A stretch of 64,000 bases of DNA from NCBI GenBank assembly GCA_001632435.1, contig KV423955.1:125614-189613 (forward strand), read 5' to 3'. Origin of the DNA: Calocera cornea HHB12733. Taxonomy: Eukaryota > Basidiomycota > Dacrymycetes > Dacrymycetales > Dacrymycetaceae. Position 1 is the first letter of the stretch. The number at the start of each line of letters is the position of its first letter. Position numbers and translations under genes: made by a program. Below the pieces are notes generated by a model. It worked only from the letters and a program-made list of their open reading frames with translations, had not been told where the DNA came from and ran no database searches. Of this stretch, positions 43,994-55,185 are shown piece by piece.

Positions 43994-44021
43994 GCCATAT
44001 TCTTGTAAGACGGTGACCCGT
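43994..44021 (+). promoter_or_regulatory. Upstream repeated element, copy 1
   Basis: 28-nt sequence starting GCCATATTCTTGTAAGACGG. It matches 44203-44230 at 24 of 28 positions. Both copies lie upstream of the first carboxypeptidase, a candidate activator site. Confidence 0.4.
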
Positions 44022-44202
44022 GCAAGGATATAATTCTGACATTTGGTCGCAATCATCGTTGCTGTCAACGTGAGGGAATGCCGACTCATGCTGTGATGGC
44101 AGATCGGCGTTGCACGTGCCGCATGAAGGGAGTCAAGGGACGCGTACCCCACTGTCCCTGGGGACGCGTACGACGTCCACCATCCCTCCATGTCACCATA
44201 TC

Positions 44203-44230
44203 GCCATATTGTTGTAAGAAGCTGACGCGT
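44203..44230 (+). promoter_or_regulatory. Upstream repeated element, copy 2
   Basis: 28-nt sequence starting GCCATATTGTTGTAAGAAGC, about 18 bp before the TATA box at 44248. It is the second copy of the element at 43994. Confidence 0.4.
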
Positions 44231-44247
44231 CCCCGACTGTAATTCTC

Positions 44248-44255
44248 TATATATG
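44248..44255 (+). promoter_or_regulatory. TATA box of carboxypeptidase 1
   Basis: TATATATG, 48 bp before the ATG at 44303. Confidence 0.55.
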
Positions 44256-44302
44256 CGCCTGATCTCCTGAGAAGCCATGTGCGGCACTGCAGGACAATTA
44301 CG

Positions 44303-46119
44303 ATGCGTACCCTCGCGCTCCTCTTGCCCATCGCACTCGTGCGCGCAGCGCTGACGCCGCTCCCCTCGCGTGCGCCCGCTGCGGGAGGGCCGTCCTCCTG
44401 CCCGGCGCCAGGGGATCCGCTCTGCCCGCTGTCGACCCAGGAGTACATAACAGTCGCTCACGATGGTTTCCGCGAGCACGCGTTGCGCATCCGTGAGACG
44501 ACGGGCTGGTGCGACCCGGACGTGCGGAGCTGGACGGGATACCTGGACATCAACGGAGGGTCGAAGCACCTCTTCTTCTACGTGCGTCCCGCTCCTCCCA
44601 TCCGGCCATGGTCATACGATGCTGACATCTATTCACGCTGCAGTTCTTCGAGTCCCGCTGCGCACCTTCCACCGATCCGCTGCTGATGTATGTCGACGGC
44701 GGCCCGGGGTGCAGCGGTGCGCTGGGGCTGTTCATGGAGCTCGGCCCATGCAGCGTGAACGTACAGGGGACCGACACCGTCCCGCGCTCTGCGGCATGGA
44801 ACGAGCGCGTGAATGTGATCTTCCTCGACCAGCCGGTCGGAGCGGGTTGGTCGCACGCGGACTACGAGCAGGTGGTGGACACGACAGAGGCGGCCGCGGT
44901 AGATGTGGTCGCGTTCGTGCGCTTGTTTCTTGAGAGATTCCAGCAGTACAAAGGGAGGGAGTTCCACATGACTGGGAAGTCATACGCCGTGCGTCTCCTC
45001 TCCGTCCATGCTGTTCACTACTGACGACAGCATACAGGGCCGCTATCTCCCCGTTTTTGCTGGCGAGATCCTGGATCAGAACAAGCGCGCGGCTGCTCAG
45101 GGCATGCAGGAGATCAACCTCAAGAGCATCATGATCGGCAACGGGCACACCGACTACTTTACGATGCTGCCCAGCAGGTTTGAGCTCGTGTGCACGGGGG
45201 CGAGCGTACCACCTATTCTGGTATGTTTGCCGTCCTCAGCGGGGGACAGTGCTTAAATCGCGTTTGGAACAGGATGTCAGCCAGTGTGTCCGAATGAAGC
45301 GAGCTGTATGTACATCTACTTCAGCTCGCTTTCGCTCGCTGAACCGATATAGCTCCCCCGCTGCTTGCAAATGACGAGAGCTTCCTGCGTCGACAGGTTC
45401 GACGAGCTCGGGTGCAAGGCTGCAAAGGGCTTCTGCAGCGAGCAGCTTGAAGACCCGTTCGTGGCCTCGGGGCGGAATATCTACGACATCTCGAAGGAAT
45501 GCGAGGGTTCGATTGGCGAGACGCTCTGCTACCCGATCACTACGAAGATTACAGACTATCTCAACCTCCCCAGCACGCGGAATCTGCTCGGTGTTGATGA
45601 TGGGGTGAGCAGCTTTGAGCTTTGCGCCAACAAGGTGTGGAAAGCCTGTGCGTTTCTTGTTTCGCACCACTCGCACGTCGCCTAACGTGTGTCAGTCAAT
45701 GGTCGAATGGATATACACGCACCGAATACGTATTATGTCGCCAACTTACTAGAGCGTGGCATCTCGATTTTAAACTTCGCAGGGACGTACGACTGGGCTT
45801 GCAACTGGATCGGCAACATGCGCTGGGTTGAGGAGATGGAATGGAGCGGCCGCGAGGCCTACAATGCGCAACCTGCCCGGCAGTGGTTTGTTGATGGCCA
45901 GCCTGCTGGGATCACGAAGAGCTGGAAGGGCATGACGTTCGCGACGATCGACGGCGCCGGTCATCTGGTCAGTCATTACCCACTAAGCTTCCTCCGAGGA
46001 CCGCGGTGGCATATATCGGAAATGAAGCTAACATCAGATGATGTTTGTAGGCGCCTCACGACAAGCCAGTGCAAGCGCTTGCCCTGGCGAATCGCTGGCT
46101 GGCGAAACGTGCGCTGTGA
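44303..46119 (+). CDS. Secreted S10 serine carboxypeptidase 1, with altered substrate-binding residues (491 aa)
   Basis: Seven exons (introns 44582-44643, 44989-45037, 45221-45272, 45306-45352, 45648-45695, 45968-46050) give 491 aa. The signal peptide is MRTLALLLPIALVRA. The catalytic triad is present: Ser in GKSYAGRYLP, Asp in FAGTYDWACNW, His in DGAGHLAPHDKP. The family normally has W-I-N-G-G-P-G-C-S and G-E-S-Y. This copy reads LMYVDGGPGCSG and HMTGKSYA: Trp to Tyr, Asn to Asp and Glu to Lys at positions that hold the substrate's C-terminal carboxylate in carboxypeptidase Y. The Glu in FMELGPC is kept. It is followed in tandem by a canonical paralogue, so it may have acquired a new specificity rather than lost function. 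Acts outside the cell or in the vacuole. Confidence 0.9.
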
Positions 46120-46573
46120 GCGTTTATAGGCACCGCCCAAGCAGCCATATTCTATCCCTCTTTCTGGAATTTTCGCTCCGTACAGTGCTGGGTGAGCATG
46201 GTGGCCTGGAATTGGTCAAGAAATTTCTGTGAGGCCGTATGATGGCTCGCGGCGCTCTCACTGATGGGCATGGCCACGTCTGCAAGACTATTCTTTTCAG
46301 ACCAGCATGTTCTCATGCCGATTAGAAAGATACCCTAGTTAAGTTAAGACCATGTCCATATTGTGCCGCATTTCCTCCTTCCATGTTGTCCTCTGTCGTT
46401 GACATGCATAATTTGAAACCTTGATATGTACAGTTGCTGCATAAGAGTCGGTCGCGCGGTGCGAAGTCGCGCCCTATCATAGAGTCAGCATTGCACACGA
46501 CATGTGGTGCCTGGAATCGTAGATGCGCCCATATCTGTATCTCGCTGGACTGGAAAACCACACATAGACAACA

Positions 46574-48424
46574 ATGCAAGTCTTTGGCATTGGTATTCTG
46601 CTGACGGCGCTGGCCGCCGCGATCCAGCTGCCGCTGCATTTCGACCCATCCTACGGCTCCAAATCGTCGTCCCCGGGTCAAGCAGCGGCGCCGCTCACTT
46701 CATCGACCCCCCAGCTGTCTCTATCGGACGTGTCAAGCGACCAGTACACGATCTCGACGCACGAGAGGTTCGCCGGGTATGCCCTCCGCATCAAGCGGAC
46801 GGAATGGTGGTGCGACCCGTCGGTATGGAGCTGGACCGGGTATCTGGACGTAGATGGCGGGGCGAAGCACATGTTCTTCTATGTGCGCCGATCTCTCTCT
46901 CTCCTGCCTTGTCTATCATCGGCTGATGTGCTCTACTCTAGTTCTTTGAGAGCCGCCGCGCGCCTGCTGAAGACCCATTGCTCATGTGGATCAACGGCGG
47001 ACCGGGCTGCAGTGCCTCGCTCGGGCTGTTCATGGAGCTCGGCCCGTGCAAGATCAACGACCACGGGAATGACACCATTCCGCGCATCGAATCATGGAAC
47101 GAACGTGCCAACGTCTTCTTCCTCGATCAGCCTGTCGGTGTCGGCTTCTCATACGCGGAGTATGGGGAGACAGTGGAGACTACCGAGGATGCAGCGCGAA
47201 ATGTCGCGGCGTTCGTCTGGCTCTTCATGGAGACGTTCACGGAGTACAAGGGAAGGGAGTTCCACATGGCGGGCGAGTCGTATGGTGTATGTAATATCAC
47301 CTAATATGAAGCTGAGCGCTAACGTGTATGCGCAGGGCCGTTATCTCCCCGTGTTCGCATCCGAGATCGTGGATCGAAACAAACGCGCTACCTCTAACGG
47401 CTTGCAGGAGATCAACTTGAAGAGCGTCATGATTGGCAATGGCGACACGGACCATATCAACATGTACCCGTCTATCTATAAGATGCTCTGCACCAATGCG
47501 AGTTTGCCACCGGTTCTGGTATGCCCTCTCTTGACTTGAGACGAGGATTTCATCTGATTCACCATGCAGAGCATTGGCGAGTGCGTTCGAATGAAACGAG
47601 CGGTATGCCAAGCCCCCTCACTTTGCGCCCTATCTGATGCTCTCTTAGCTGCCTCGCTGCATGCAGATGGCAACAGCGTCCTGCGTGGACATCTTGGACG
47701 AGCTAGCCTGCCAAGCTGCGCAGCGCGTCTGTAGTGCAGAGCTTGAGCAGCCGTTCTTCACGTCAAAAATCAATTCCTACGACATGAGCAAACCGTGCGA
47801 GGGCTACGGCTCGGCGCCTGAAATGCTCTGCTATTCCTACACTGCACGAATTGGGAAATACCTGAACATGAATAGCACCCGAAAGCTGCTTGGCGTGGAC
47901 GACGAGGTCACACACTTTTCGGCTTGCTCGTTTGAAGTAGGGGCCCTATGTATGCATCTTCATTCGTCGGCTCTACTGTGAGCTCATCTTCCACAGTCGA
48001 GCGTCGCATGGACAGATACGCCCCCGGATCATACTTCATCGCAGGCCTGCTTGAACGCGGCGTCTCGGTCCTTATATATGTTGGAGTTTACGATGCAATT
48101 TGCAATTTCATCGCGAACAGGGAGTTGACGGAGAGACTAGAGTGGCACGGTAAGGAGGCATACAACGCGGAGCCAACCCGGCCATGGTTTGTGGATGGCG
48201 AGCCAGCTGGGATCACGAAGGGATGGAAGGGCCTGACATACGCCAACGTTGCGGGCGCAGGGCATATGGTAAGTCTCATCGTCTTATCGAGAGCCGCCCT
48301 CTTGTGGAGTTGATGGCATGATGTCGGAAAAGAAGCTGACATCGGATAATTGTAGGTGCCCTACGACAAACCTGTCCAGGCGCTTGCCATGCTGAATCGC
48401 TGGCTGGAGAACCGCACGCTCTGA
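46574..48424 (+). CDS. Secreted S10 serine carboxypeptidase 2 (503 aa)
   Basis: Tandem paralogue of the gene at 44303 with the same seven-exon layout (introns 46883-46941, 47287-47335, 47519-47569, 47603-47648, 47950-47996, 48269-48355). The signal peptide is MQVFGIGILLTALAAAIQLP. The canonical substrate-binding sequence LLMWINGGPGCSASLG and the nucleophile motif HMAGESYGGRYLP are intact. The Asp is in YVGVYDAICNF and the His in GAGHMVPYDKPVQ. It removes C-terminal amino acids from peptides. Asn-X-Ser/Thr sites (NDT, NAS, NST) suggest glycosylation. Confidence 0.95.
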
Positions 48425-49916
48425 CGGCATTTACGTTACCGCCCAACCATTTCAAGTATCAACCTCCCTGGCTGGTGCACATCGCCCTCGTCCGTGCTCG
48501 GCGGCATCCAACTTCGCCATATGATTGCCGGATGGCATGGTGGAATGTCAATGTTCTGTGACAATGCCATTCATCGCCTTGGCCCTTAGGCTTGACCTTT
48601 TCAGTGTTGCGCGTTTGGTGACATGTGCTCACGCAGACCACGCTTTGGAGAGAATTCAGCATCCTTGTCGCCGCAGAGGATAGTCTCCTTAATTCTGATA
48701 TTTCTGCTGCGAGATAAGGCCCGTCTCATTCATACTGTCATGTCTGAAGGTCACGTTGGCGTGATGGCACCCGCAGACACCCTCACGCACGGCATGTTGA
48801 GCTGTCGTCATCCGCGCGTCCCGTCCTCCCTGTCTCCTGTGCCGAACATCCTCCTCATGGGAAAAGCATCAGGAAGCGTGGCTCAACTGCTTCTCGTCTT
48901 CTAGCGTCCGCCATCAGTTGCCTGAGCCAGATATAGATCCGCTGGCCGCAGCGGGCCGGATGTGCCTCGCACGTGTCCTGTTAGGCCGCGCTTGGATCAT
49001 CAGCCCCTGTCTGCTTATACGAGAGAAGGACACGGCCTGTTAAGGTCGCACGACCACACGTAGGAGGGCTGTTACTGCCCACCGATGAATTCATGTTCCA
49101 GGCGCTGGCTGAGCGGCTACAGCAGATTCACAGCGCTCGCCTAAGTGCACCGTGGTTTGCTGGCTTTGCGCCTATTCAAGCGAGCTGCAAGCACGAGCAG
49201 ACGGTGGTTGCCGATTACGACACCGCCGCTGATTGAGTGCTGTCCGCGAAGCGCTGGCGGGCCCGTGCGCGGTGCGCCCTGGGCCGCATGCTGCGAGCCC
49301 TGTCTGCGTCACTTCCCCCTGACTGTGGGGTCGGACACGCGGGACGGACTTCGGGGCAGGATGGACACAGATAGATAGCGTAAACCTGTTTTCGGGATGT
49401 GCGAGGAAACGTCCGCCGGAATGCCGATGATCGGGCGCCGGATACCGCCGAGATCTGCTGGGCGGCTCATGCTGGAGGATAATGCGGTTTGATGGCCAGG
49501 CATGCCATGGCTGCGACGCGTGGAAACAGATGAAACGAGTCATTGTGAAAGGTCGGAAGTAAGTTGATCGAGGGGTGTGATGAGGGGAGTGTCATCGGTG
49601 GTATTGAGTTACGGTCCGGCGAGATCGGCCCGAGGTGTCAATCAGCCGAACGTTGCGATCAGAGTGGTGGACTGCGCAACTGCCGGTGATGGAGGAGGAG
49701 TTTATTGTAGTGTGAGTGGGCGTCAAGCGGGAAAGGGCGCAGTGAGAATAGAAGATGGGAAGTGGGAAGAGTGGGTCGGAAGTCGGCGGATAAAGTGAGG
49801 CAAGAGTAAAGCGGAAGCCCGCGGAGCCAGAAGGGGAAGGGCGCCGACCGGGCCATGAGGGTTTGTTCCTGTCCCGGACCTTCTCGTAAGATGGCGAATC
49901 GCCCTTGTCAACGCGC
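48425..49916. other. Intergenic region, no gene seen
   Basis: About 1.5 kb between carboxypeptidase 2 and the Ras-like gene. Open frames are short and unsupported. The last 100 bases are promoter. Confidence 0.4.
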
Positions 49917-49922
49917 TATATA
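49917..49922 (+). promoter_or_regulatory. TATA box of the Ras-like gene
   Basis: TATATA about 98 bp before the ATG at 50020, followed by a pyrimidine-rich leader. Confidence 0.5.
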
Positions 49923-50019
49923 GGGTCTCCCGCTGTTCTCGACAATCCCCCTCGGCGTCCCCCTCTTCAGCCTCGCTGCCTTGCTCCAGTCTTCCACCCG
50001 CTTCGTGATAACAGCGACA

Positions 50020-50954
50020 ATGGCGAGCTCGTCACGTAGGCGCATTCCAGAGTTCGAGCTGGTCATGCTCGGAGGCGGAGGTGACGTCACCGCATTGGCG
50101 CCGAATTACAACTTTCATTAATGAACTCATCACAATGCAGGTGTTGGAAAGTCAGCCATCACGATCCAGTTCATGCAGAGCAGATTCGAGGTCAACTGGG
50201 ATCCCACAATCGAAGGTGGGGAGCGTCTTTGTAAGTATCAGATAAGAAACGCTGACGCGCGAATGGCAGACACGTACCGCAAGACGGCGGTGGTTGACCG
50301 AGTAGAAGCCATGCTCGCAATAACAGACACGGCCGGCCAGGAAGAGTATCGGTAGCGCACATTCTTCGTGCCAGGTCACCGGGCGCTGCTTATCTGCCGA
50401 ATTTTCTAGCTTGATGCGGCCGGGCTACCTTCGGTCCGCGCAGGGTTTCCTGCTTGTCTACGACATAACTTCGCGGCAGTCGTTCAACGAGGTGAACAAG
50501 TTCCATGAAGAGATCCTGCAGACAAAGGACCTGGCAACATACCCAGCCGTGGTGCTTCTTGGTAACAAGGTCGACCTCGCAGACCGACGAGCCGTCCGGA
50601 CATCAGGTCAGCAGCGTCTCTTTCCGCGTTGCCCCGGCTGATCTCACGGGGGTGTGCATTACGCAGAGGGCGAGGAGCTCGCGCGCAGGTTCAAATGCCA
50701 GTTCATGGAGTGCTCTGCCAAGTTCCGGGAAAATATCGACGAGGCGTTCCACTCTGTAGTGCGCGCAGTGCGGAAGTACAATCACGTAGGCAATTCCGCC
50801 TGTCGTATTGCTGGATGCGCTGACAATCCCTGTCCTTTGCGCACAGAAAAGCATCCTGGACCGGACGGCCGACCTGCTGGCGGGCGAGGACGGGCCCGAG
50901 CGGCCGCACTACGGCGAGGAGGAGCACAAGGGCGGGTGCTGCCTCATTTCCTGA
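50020..50954 (+). CDS. Divergent Ras-family small GTPase (213 aa)
   Basis: Six exons (introns 50081-50140, 50216-50269, 50352-50409, 50607-50666, 50786-50846) total 642 nt in frame. The GTPase motifs are complete: P-loop GGGGVGKS, effector loop WDPTIEDTYRK, switch [15 protein letters not shown], and ECSAKF. After switch II it reads [19 protein letters not shown], where Ras has [19 protein letters not shown]. The tail is acidic and Gly-rich and ends CCLIS, a CAAX box with an extra Cys that could be palmitoylated. It is clearly Ras-subfamily but not the ortholog of Ras1, which lies at 57829-58693. A plasma-membrane signalling switch is expected; the pathway is unknown. Confidence 0.88.
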
Positions 50955-51688
50955 CCTGCCGCTCCCGCCCGCCCGCAGCCATCAATCAATCAATGGCCCG
51001 TGGACGCCCGCGCCGTGAATCATGTATGTATGGGCCGCTTGGCACCCGTCGATCTCGCACACGAACTGTTCTTGCCCTATTGCCTATTGCTTCTCGCCGC
51101 CTGTATAGCCGCGCCCCACCCGGCCCACTCAATGCCGCGTACTAGATACCCGCAGTCAGTCGTGGATTAATGGCTAAACGCCTAGTTAATGGTACATATC
51201 ATTCATGACCTTTTGCGCACTGAGGAGCAAATTTCCGCCTTCGCCGGGGTGTGTGCGCCCAGCTGCTTTCCGTTCATATTCCCCCTGGCTTCTCAGCTCA
51301 TGAGCCACTTGCACACATGCATTGCAGTATACAGCTTTGTCACCGGCGCCGCCGTCCGTTTGCGCCGGGCGGGGAGCGGACTGAATAGCGGGAGAGGAAT
51401 GTATTGACGTGGCACTGGGCGAACCATGGTCCCTGGCCGACCGCTGCCGATCATTCCTCTCGGCGCGAGGTCCGTTCCCCATGCCAGCGCCGGAAATAGT
51501 TACTGTCGCCACGCACATGTCGCGGGTAGGATTAAAATCGCATGAAAAGGCGGCGTTGTGGTGACAGAGGGTATCCCACAAGGTGTTATCAACAAAAGCA
51601 GGTATGTATGTATCGCAGAAACCACGTCCCCAAATGAGAACACCATCACAGCATAGTTGGCAACCCCGTCAGCCATCCCTCGTCAAGC
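50955..51688. other. Spacer downstream of Ras-like and kelch genes
   Basis: Convergent 3' region with no supported gene. Confidence 0.4.
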
Positions 51689-53807
51689 TCAATCCCAGCC
51701 CTCCTCATCCGCGCCCACCGCAAACTCCGTCACACCCACCAAATAGCTGCTCCCGGCCAGATCAAGGACGTACGGCTCCTCGAAGTAGTTCTTCCCGTCG
51801 AACCCGCCAAGAATCCACAGCCGCGCGTCGACGAGCACGGCTTGGTGCTGCGCGCGCTTGGGCGGGGGGTGACCCCGGATCTTCGGCGCTTCCCATTGCA
51901 TCGTTACTGTCGGCGGGTGTCAGTGGGTCTTCCACGGTAGGAGTGGAAGGACACGAGCGGGAGGAAGGAGTGCAGGAGGAAGGAGGGGCCGAGGAATGGG
52001 TGCACGAGAAACACGAGAAAGGGACTGAAAGAGCACAAAGATACGCACTGAGGTTAAGCATATGCAGCTCATTGCTGTATCCCCTCCCATCGTTGCCCCC
52101 AAACACAAACAGGTACATCCCCACGAGCGTCGCGGTGTGGCTGGCGATCCCGAGCGGGGGGTTCAAGCGCTTCTCCTCCCAGCGCATGGTCACTATCACG
52201 CAGAACAGAACAACGACAGACCCGTGTTAGCACTTCTGCTTTCTGAGATTGTGGGGAGAGAGAAAGGAGGACGCAACGCACGCAGATCAAGAACCCAACA
52301 GTCCCCCCACGGCCCGTCCCGCTCCGCGCCCTTGCCGTCCCGCCCGCTCTGCCCCCCAAGGACGACCAGGACGTCTCCCACGAGCGTGGCGCTCATGTAC
52401 CCTCTCGCCGGGGGCCTTCCTCCCGCTCCCACCCCGTCCTCCTCATCCCCCAGCGCCTCCTCCTCCTCATCCCCATCCCCATCGCCCGCCGGGCCAGATC
52501 CGGCCGTGAGCACCTCCTCCCACACCAGAGGCTCCGCATGCGCCCGCGCCAGGGCGGGAAGGGACACGTCCACCCGCCACAGGTCGGCGAGGGCGTCCAC
52601 GCCCGAGCCGCCGCCGTAGATGTACAGGTGGTCGCCGTGCAGGAAGGCGCTGTGCGCGCGGCGCGGTGTGGGCCCGGGCGTGCAGGGCAGGTGGTACCAT
52701 GTTTGCTCGACTGCGGTAGAACCAGTGATCAGCATATAGCATATATGCACGTACGGTAGAGAGAGGCGGGGCCGCACCGGTATCAAGCATCCACAGCTCG
52801 GCGGAGAACTCGTCCCCACTCCCTCCGCCAAAGACGAACATCGCCCTGTCGCCCATGACCGCCGAGTGCGCCCTCAAGGGCGGGGGCCCTCCCGGGCCCC
52901 CTCCGGCGCGCTTGCACTCCAGCTTCGCCCACTCCCCGGTCTCCGTATCCAGCACCCACACCTCGTCCGACGTCCCTTTGCCGTCGAACCCGCCGAAGAG
53001 CCACACCGAGCACCCGTCGAGCGGGGAGAGGAGCGCGCTGCCCCCGCGCACGCCGCGAGCTGGGCGGACGGTGCTCTGGATGTACGGGCGGGACCAGTAC
53101 GGGATGGACGGCGCGGCACGGCGCTTGGAGCTCCAGGAACCTGAGCCTGAGCCAGAGCCGGAGCGGTGCATCGCCCCCGTGCCCGGAGGGGAGGACGCTT
53201 GCTCAGGCGAGGAGGAGAGCGAGGAGCTGCTCCCCGGGCTGCCCGGATGGGCAGCAGTGACGGTGTGCGACCGTCCCCTGGTCTTCTGCGCTGGGGCCGG
53301 GATGGCGCGCGCCTCACGTTGGGCGGGGACGATCCAGCCTACGCCGCCGTTCAGGTAGTCGGCTTGGCTCGGCCCGGCCGGGCTGGAGAGGGAGGACGGA
53401 TACGGGTCCCATGGTGAGGACGGGGAGGTGGCGAGGCCGAACGCGCTGGGTGAGACTGGGGAGAGCGGGATGGGCGATTGGAAGTAGCTGCGCGCTGTTG
53501 CCGGCCGGCGGGCGGTTTGCTGCTGCTGCGGGAACTGGGGTTGCTGCTGGTGCTGCCTGTGCGGGGTCGGGGGCGCAACAGTAGGCCCAGAGGTGGTGCG
53601 CGGATGGTGGTGTGGATGTGGATGGCGATGTGCCCTGGGGTGGTGCTCCCTCGTGCGCACGGTCGGTGTGCGCCCGCCGTCCTCGTCGCCGTGCTCGTCG
53701 TTCGGGGGCGGTGCGAGGACCTGGCTGAGCGGGGATGGGCGGAGGACGGGCGTGGATGGGGACGCGTGCACCCGCTTGCGCGGTTGGGCACCCGGTGGGG
53801 CGGGCAT
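51689..53807 (-). CDS. Kelch-repeat protein with disordered N-terminus (Ral2-like candidate)
   Basis: The ATG at 53807 (MPAPPGAQPRKRVHASP) opens about 250 residues rich in Pro, Ser, His and Gln. Kelch repeats follow: SVWLFGGFDGKGTSDEVWVL, MFVFGGGSGDEFSAELWML, LYIYGGGSGVDALADLWRV, VLVVLGGQSGRDGKGAERDG, LFVFGGNDGRGYSNELHML and LWILGGFDGKNYFEEPYVL, six blades of a beta-propeller. At least four introns separate later exons; the first removes about 60 nt after LDT. The protein ends EEGWD. Fission yeast Ral2 is a kelch protein needed for Ras1 activation; with Ras genes on both sides that comparison is tempting but unproven, as kelch propellers are common. Confidence 0.85.
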
Positions 53808-54375
53808 TGGTGCGGCTTTGGGTGGGAGGGACCGGTGTGCGGGGAGCAGAGACGGACCGTCGTCGTGCCGTCACGTGCGCGGACGCGGACGAACGGAGCA
53901 TTTGCCGCCTGCTCTGCTGCTGAGCGGGCTTGCGCTGATGTACCAGATCTACGTACAGTAATCTGCTACTACTGCATACTGTACATGACGTGTCGGGCTA
54001 CAGTAGAGATGGACGTCAGTCCCCCCCTAGGATTTCACATACTGTATGAGGATTTCATCATCAAATTCATGTCGACTGTTTCGCTGCTGCGAGCTCGCCT
54101 ACTGAGTCGGCCTTGCATCTTGGTCAGAAACGACTGAGGAAAGGAACAACGGCGCGTTGCTTGGCCGGACACGACCCCTTCCTTATTTCGTACCTCGTCT
54201 GATGTGGCTGTTGTCCGGGTAAAGCATGTTTTGACAGCGCACGATCGCGGCTCATCATCTGCCCGCCGAACCTGCTCTCCCTCGCGGCGAGTTGAATATC
54301 TGGCTGCGAGCGATATAGTCGCTCATTTAAAGACAGTATATAGGCCTACCTACGCAAACAGATACCTTTGGCGGT
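53808..54375. other. Promoter region between kelch gene and the small gene at 54376
   Basis: GC-rich start of the kelch gene's upstream region turning AT-richer after 53950. No coding region supported. Confidence 0.4.
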
Positions 54376-55074
54376 ATGGCCCAGCTCGTACCTGACCCGC
54401 CGTGCGCAGATAAGTATGTAGCTGTCCCTCGCATGCGACTTGTGACTTATTGATTCCTGACCTGCAGAGACCTCCCGGCCCCTTCTCCCCTGCTTGATCC
54501 CTTTGAGACTGTGAGCTTTCAACGGGCTCTCCTCACCCTTCCCTGCCGACGCAGCTCACTTCACCCTCCCATGACGTGCCACAGGGTTCGTCAGCAGCCG
54601 GCCACGAGTTTATCTTCACGGGCTACACACCCGTCCTCCAGATGCTGTACCAGTAAGCCCACTCGCTCTACATGTCCCTTCCACACAAAAAGACTCGCAA
54701 TCCAACCCAATGTTAGCGGGGAGCGCCGCGCGCCAGACGCAGGGTCACACTCGCCTCCTGAGGTGTCTCAGGGCATGGGCGAGTCGGCCCTCCCCTCGAG
54801 AGGGTCATGCGAGCCTCCCCTGCAGCTGCCACCCCCCACGCCGCCCTCCTGCCGCAGAGCTGCCCAGCGAGCGGCACACGGCCCATCAGTTTCAGCCTTC
54901 GAAGGTCCTAGACGTGTATCCGCCTGTGCCCAACAAGGAGCGCAGAAAGGCGCCGCGCGCTCGTCTCTTGTCCCTCTTCTGCTGCTGAGGGACGATGGCT
55001 CCTACTTAGGCTCGGAGGAGGCACTGAAGTGGCCCAGCGATACGGCTCTGGCCCAGTCATGCACCACGCGATAG
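54376..55074 (+). CDS. Small unknown protein, candidate gene
   Basis: Exons 54376-54413, 54468-54510 and 54585-54652 join in frame with good donors (GTATGT, GTGAGC, GTAAGC) and acceptors. They read MAQLVPDPPCADKDLPAPSP, then LLDPFETGSSAAGHEF, then IFTGYTPVLQMLY. With the acceptor at 54715-54716 the last exon runs to a stop at 55074, giving 168 aa. With another acceptor (TCTCAG near 54770) the frame instead reads KVLDVYPPVPNKERRK and ends LSLFCC at 54988, a Cys-Cys end that could be prenylated. I recognise neither version. It lies among Ras and kelch genes. Confidence is low because only splice signals and codon phase support it. Confidence 0.35.
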
Positions 55075-55185
55075 GGGCCAATCAAGTACCTGTCCTGATA
55101 TGTAACCAAATTTCATTGATGGCATATTGAGATCCAGCTTGTCTGGAGCTTTCACGATGAGCAACCAAAACTCGCTTCTAGGATT

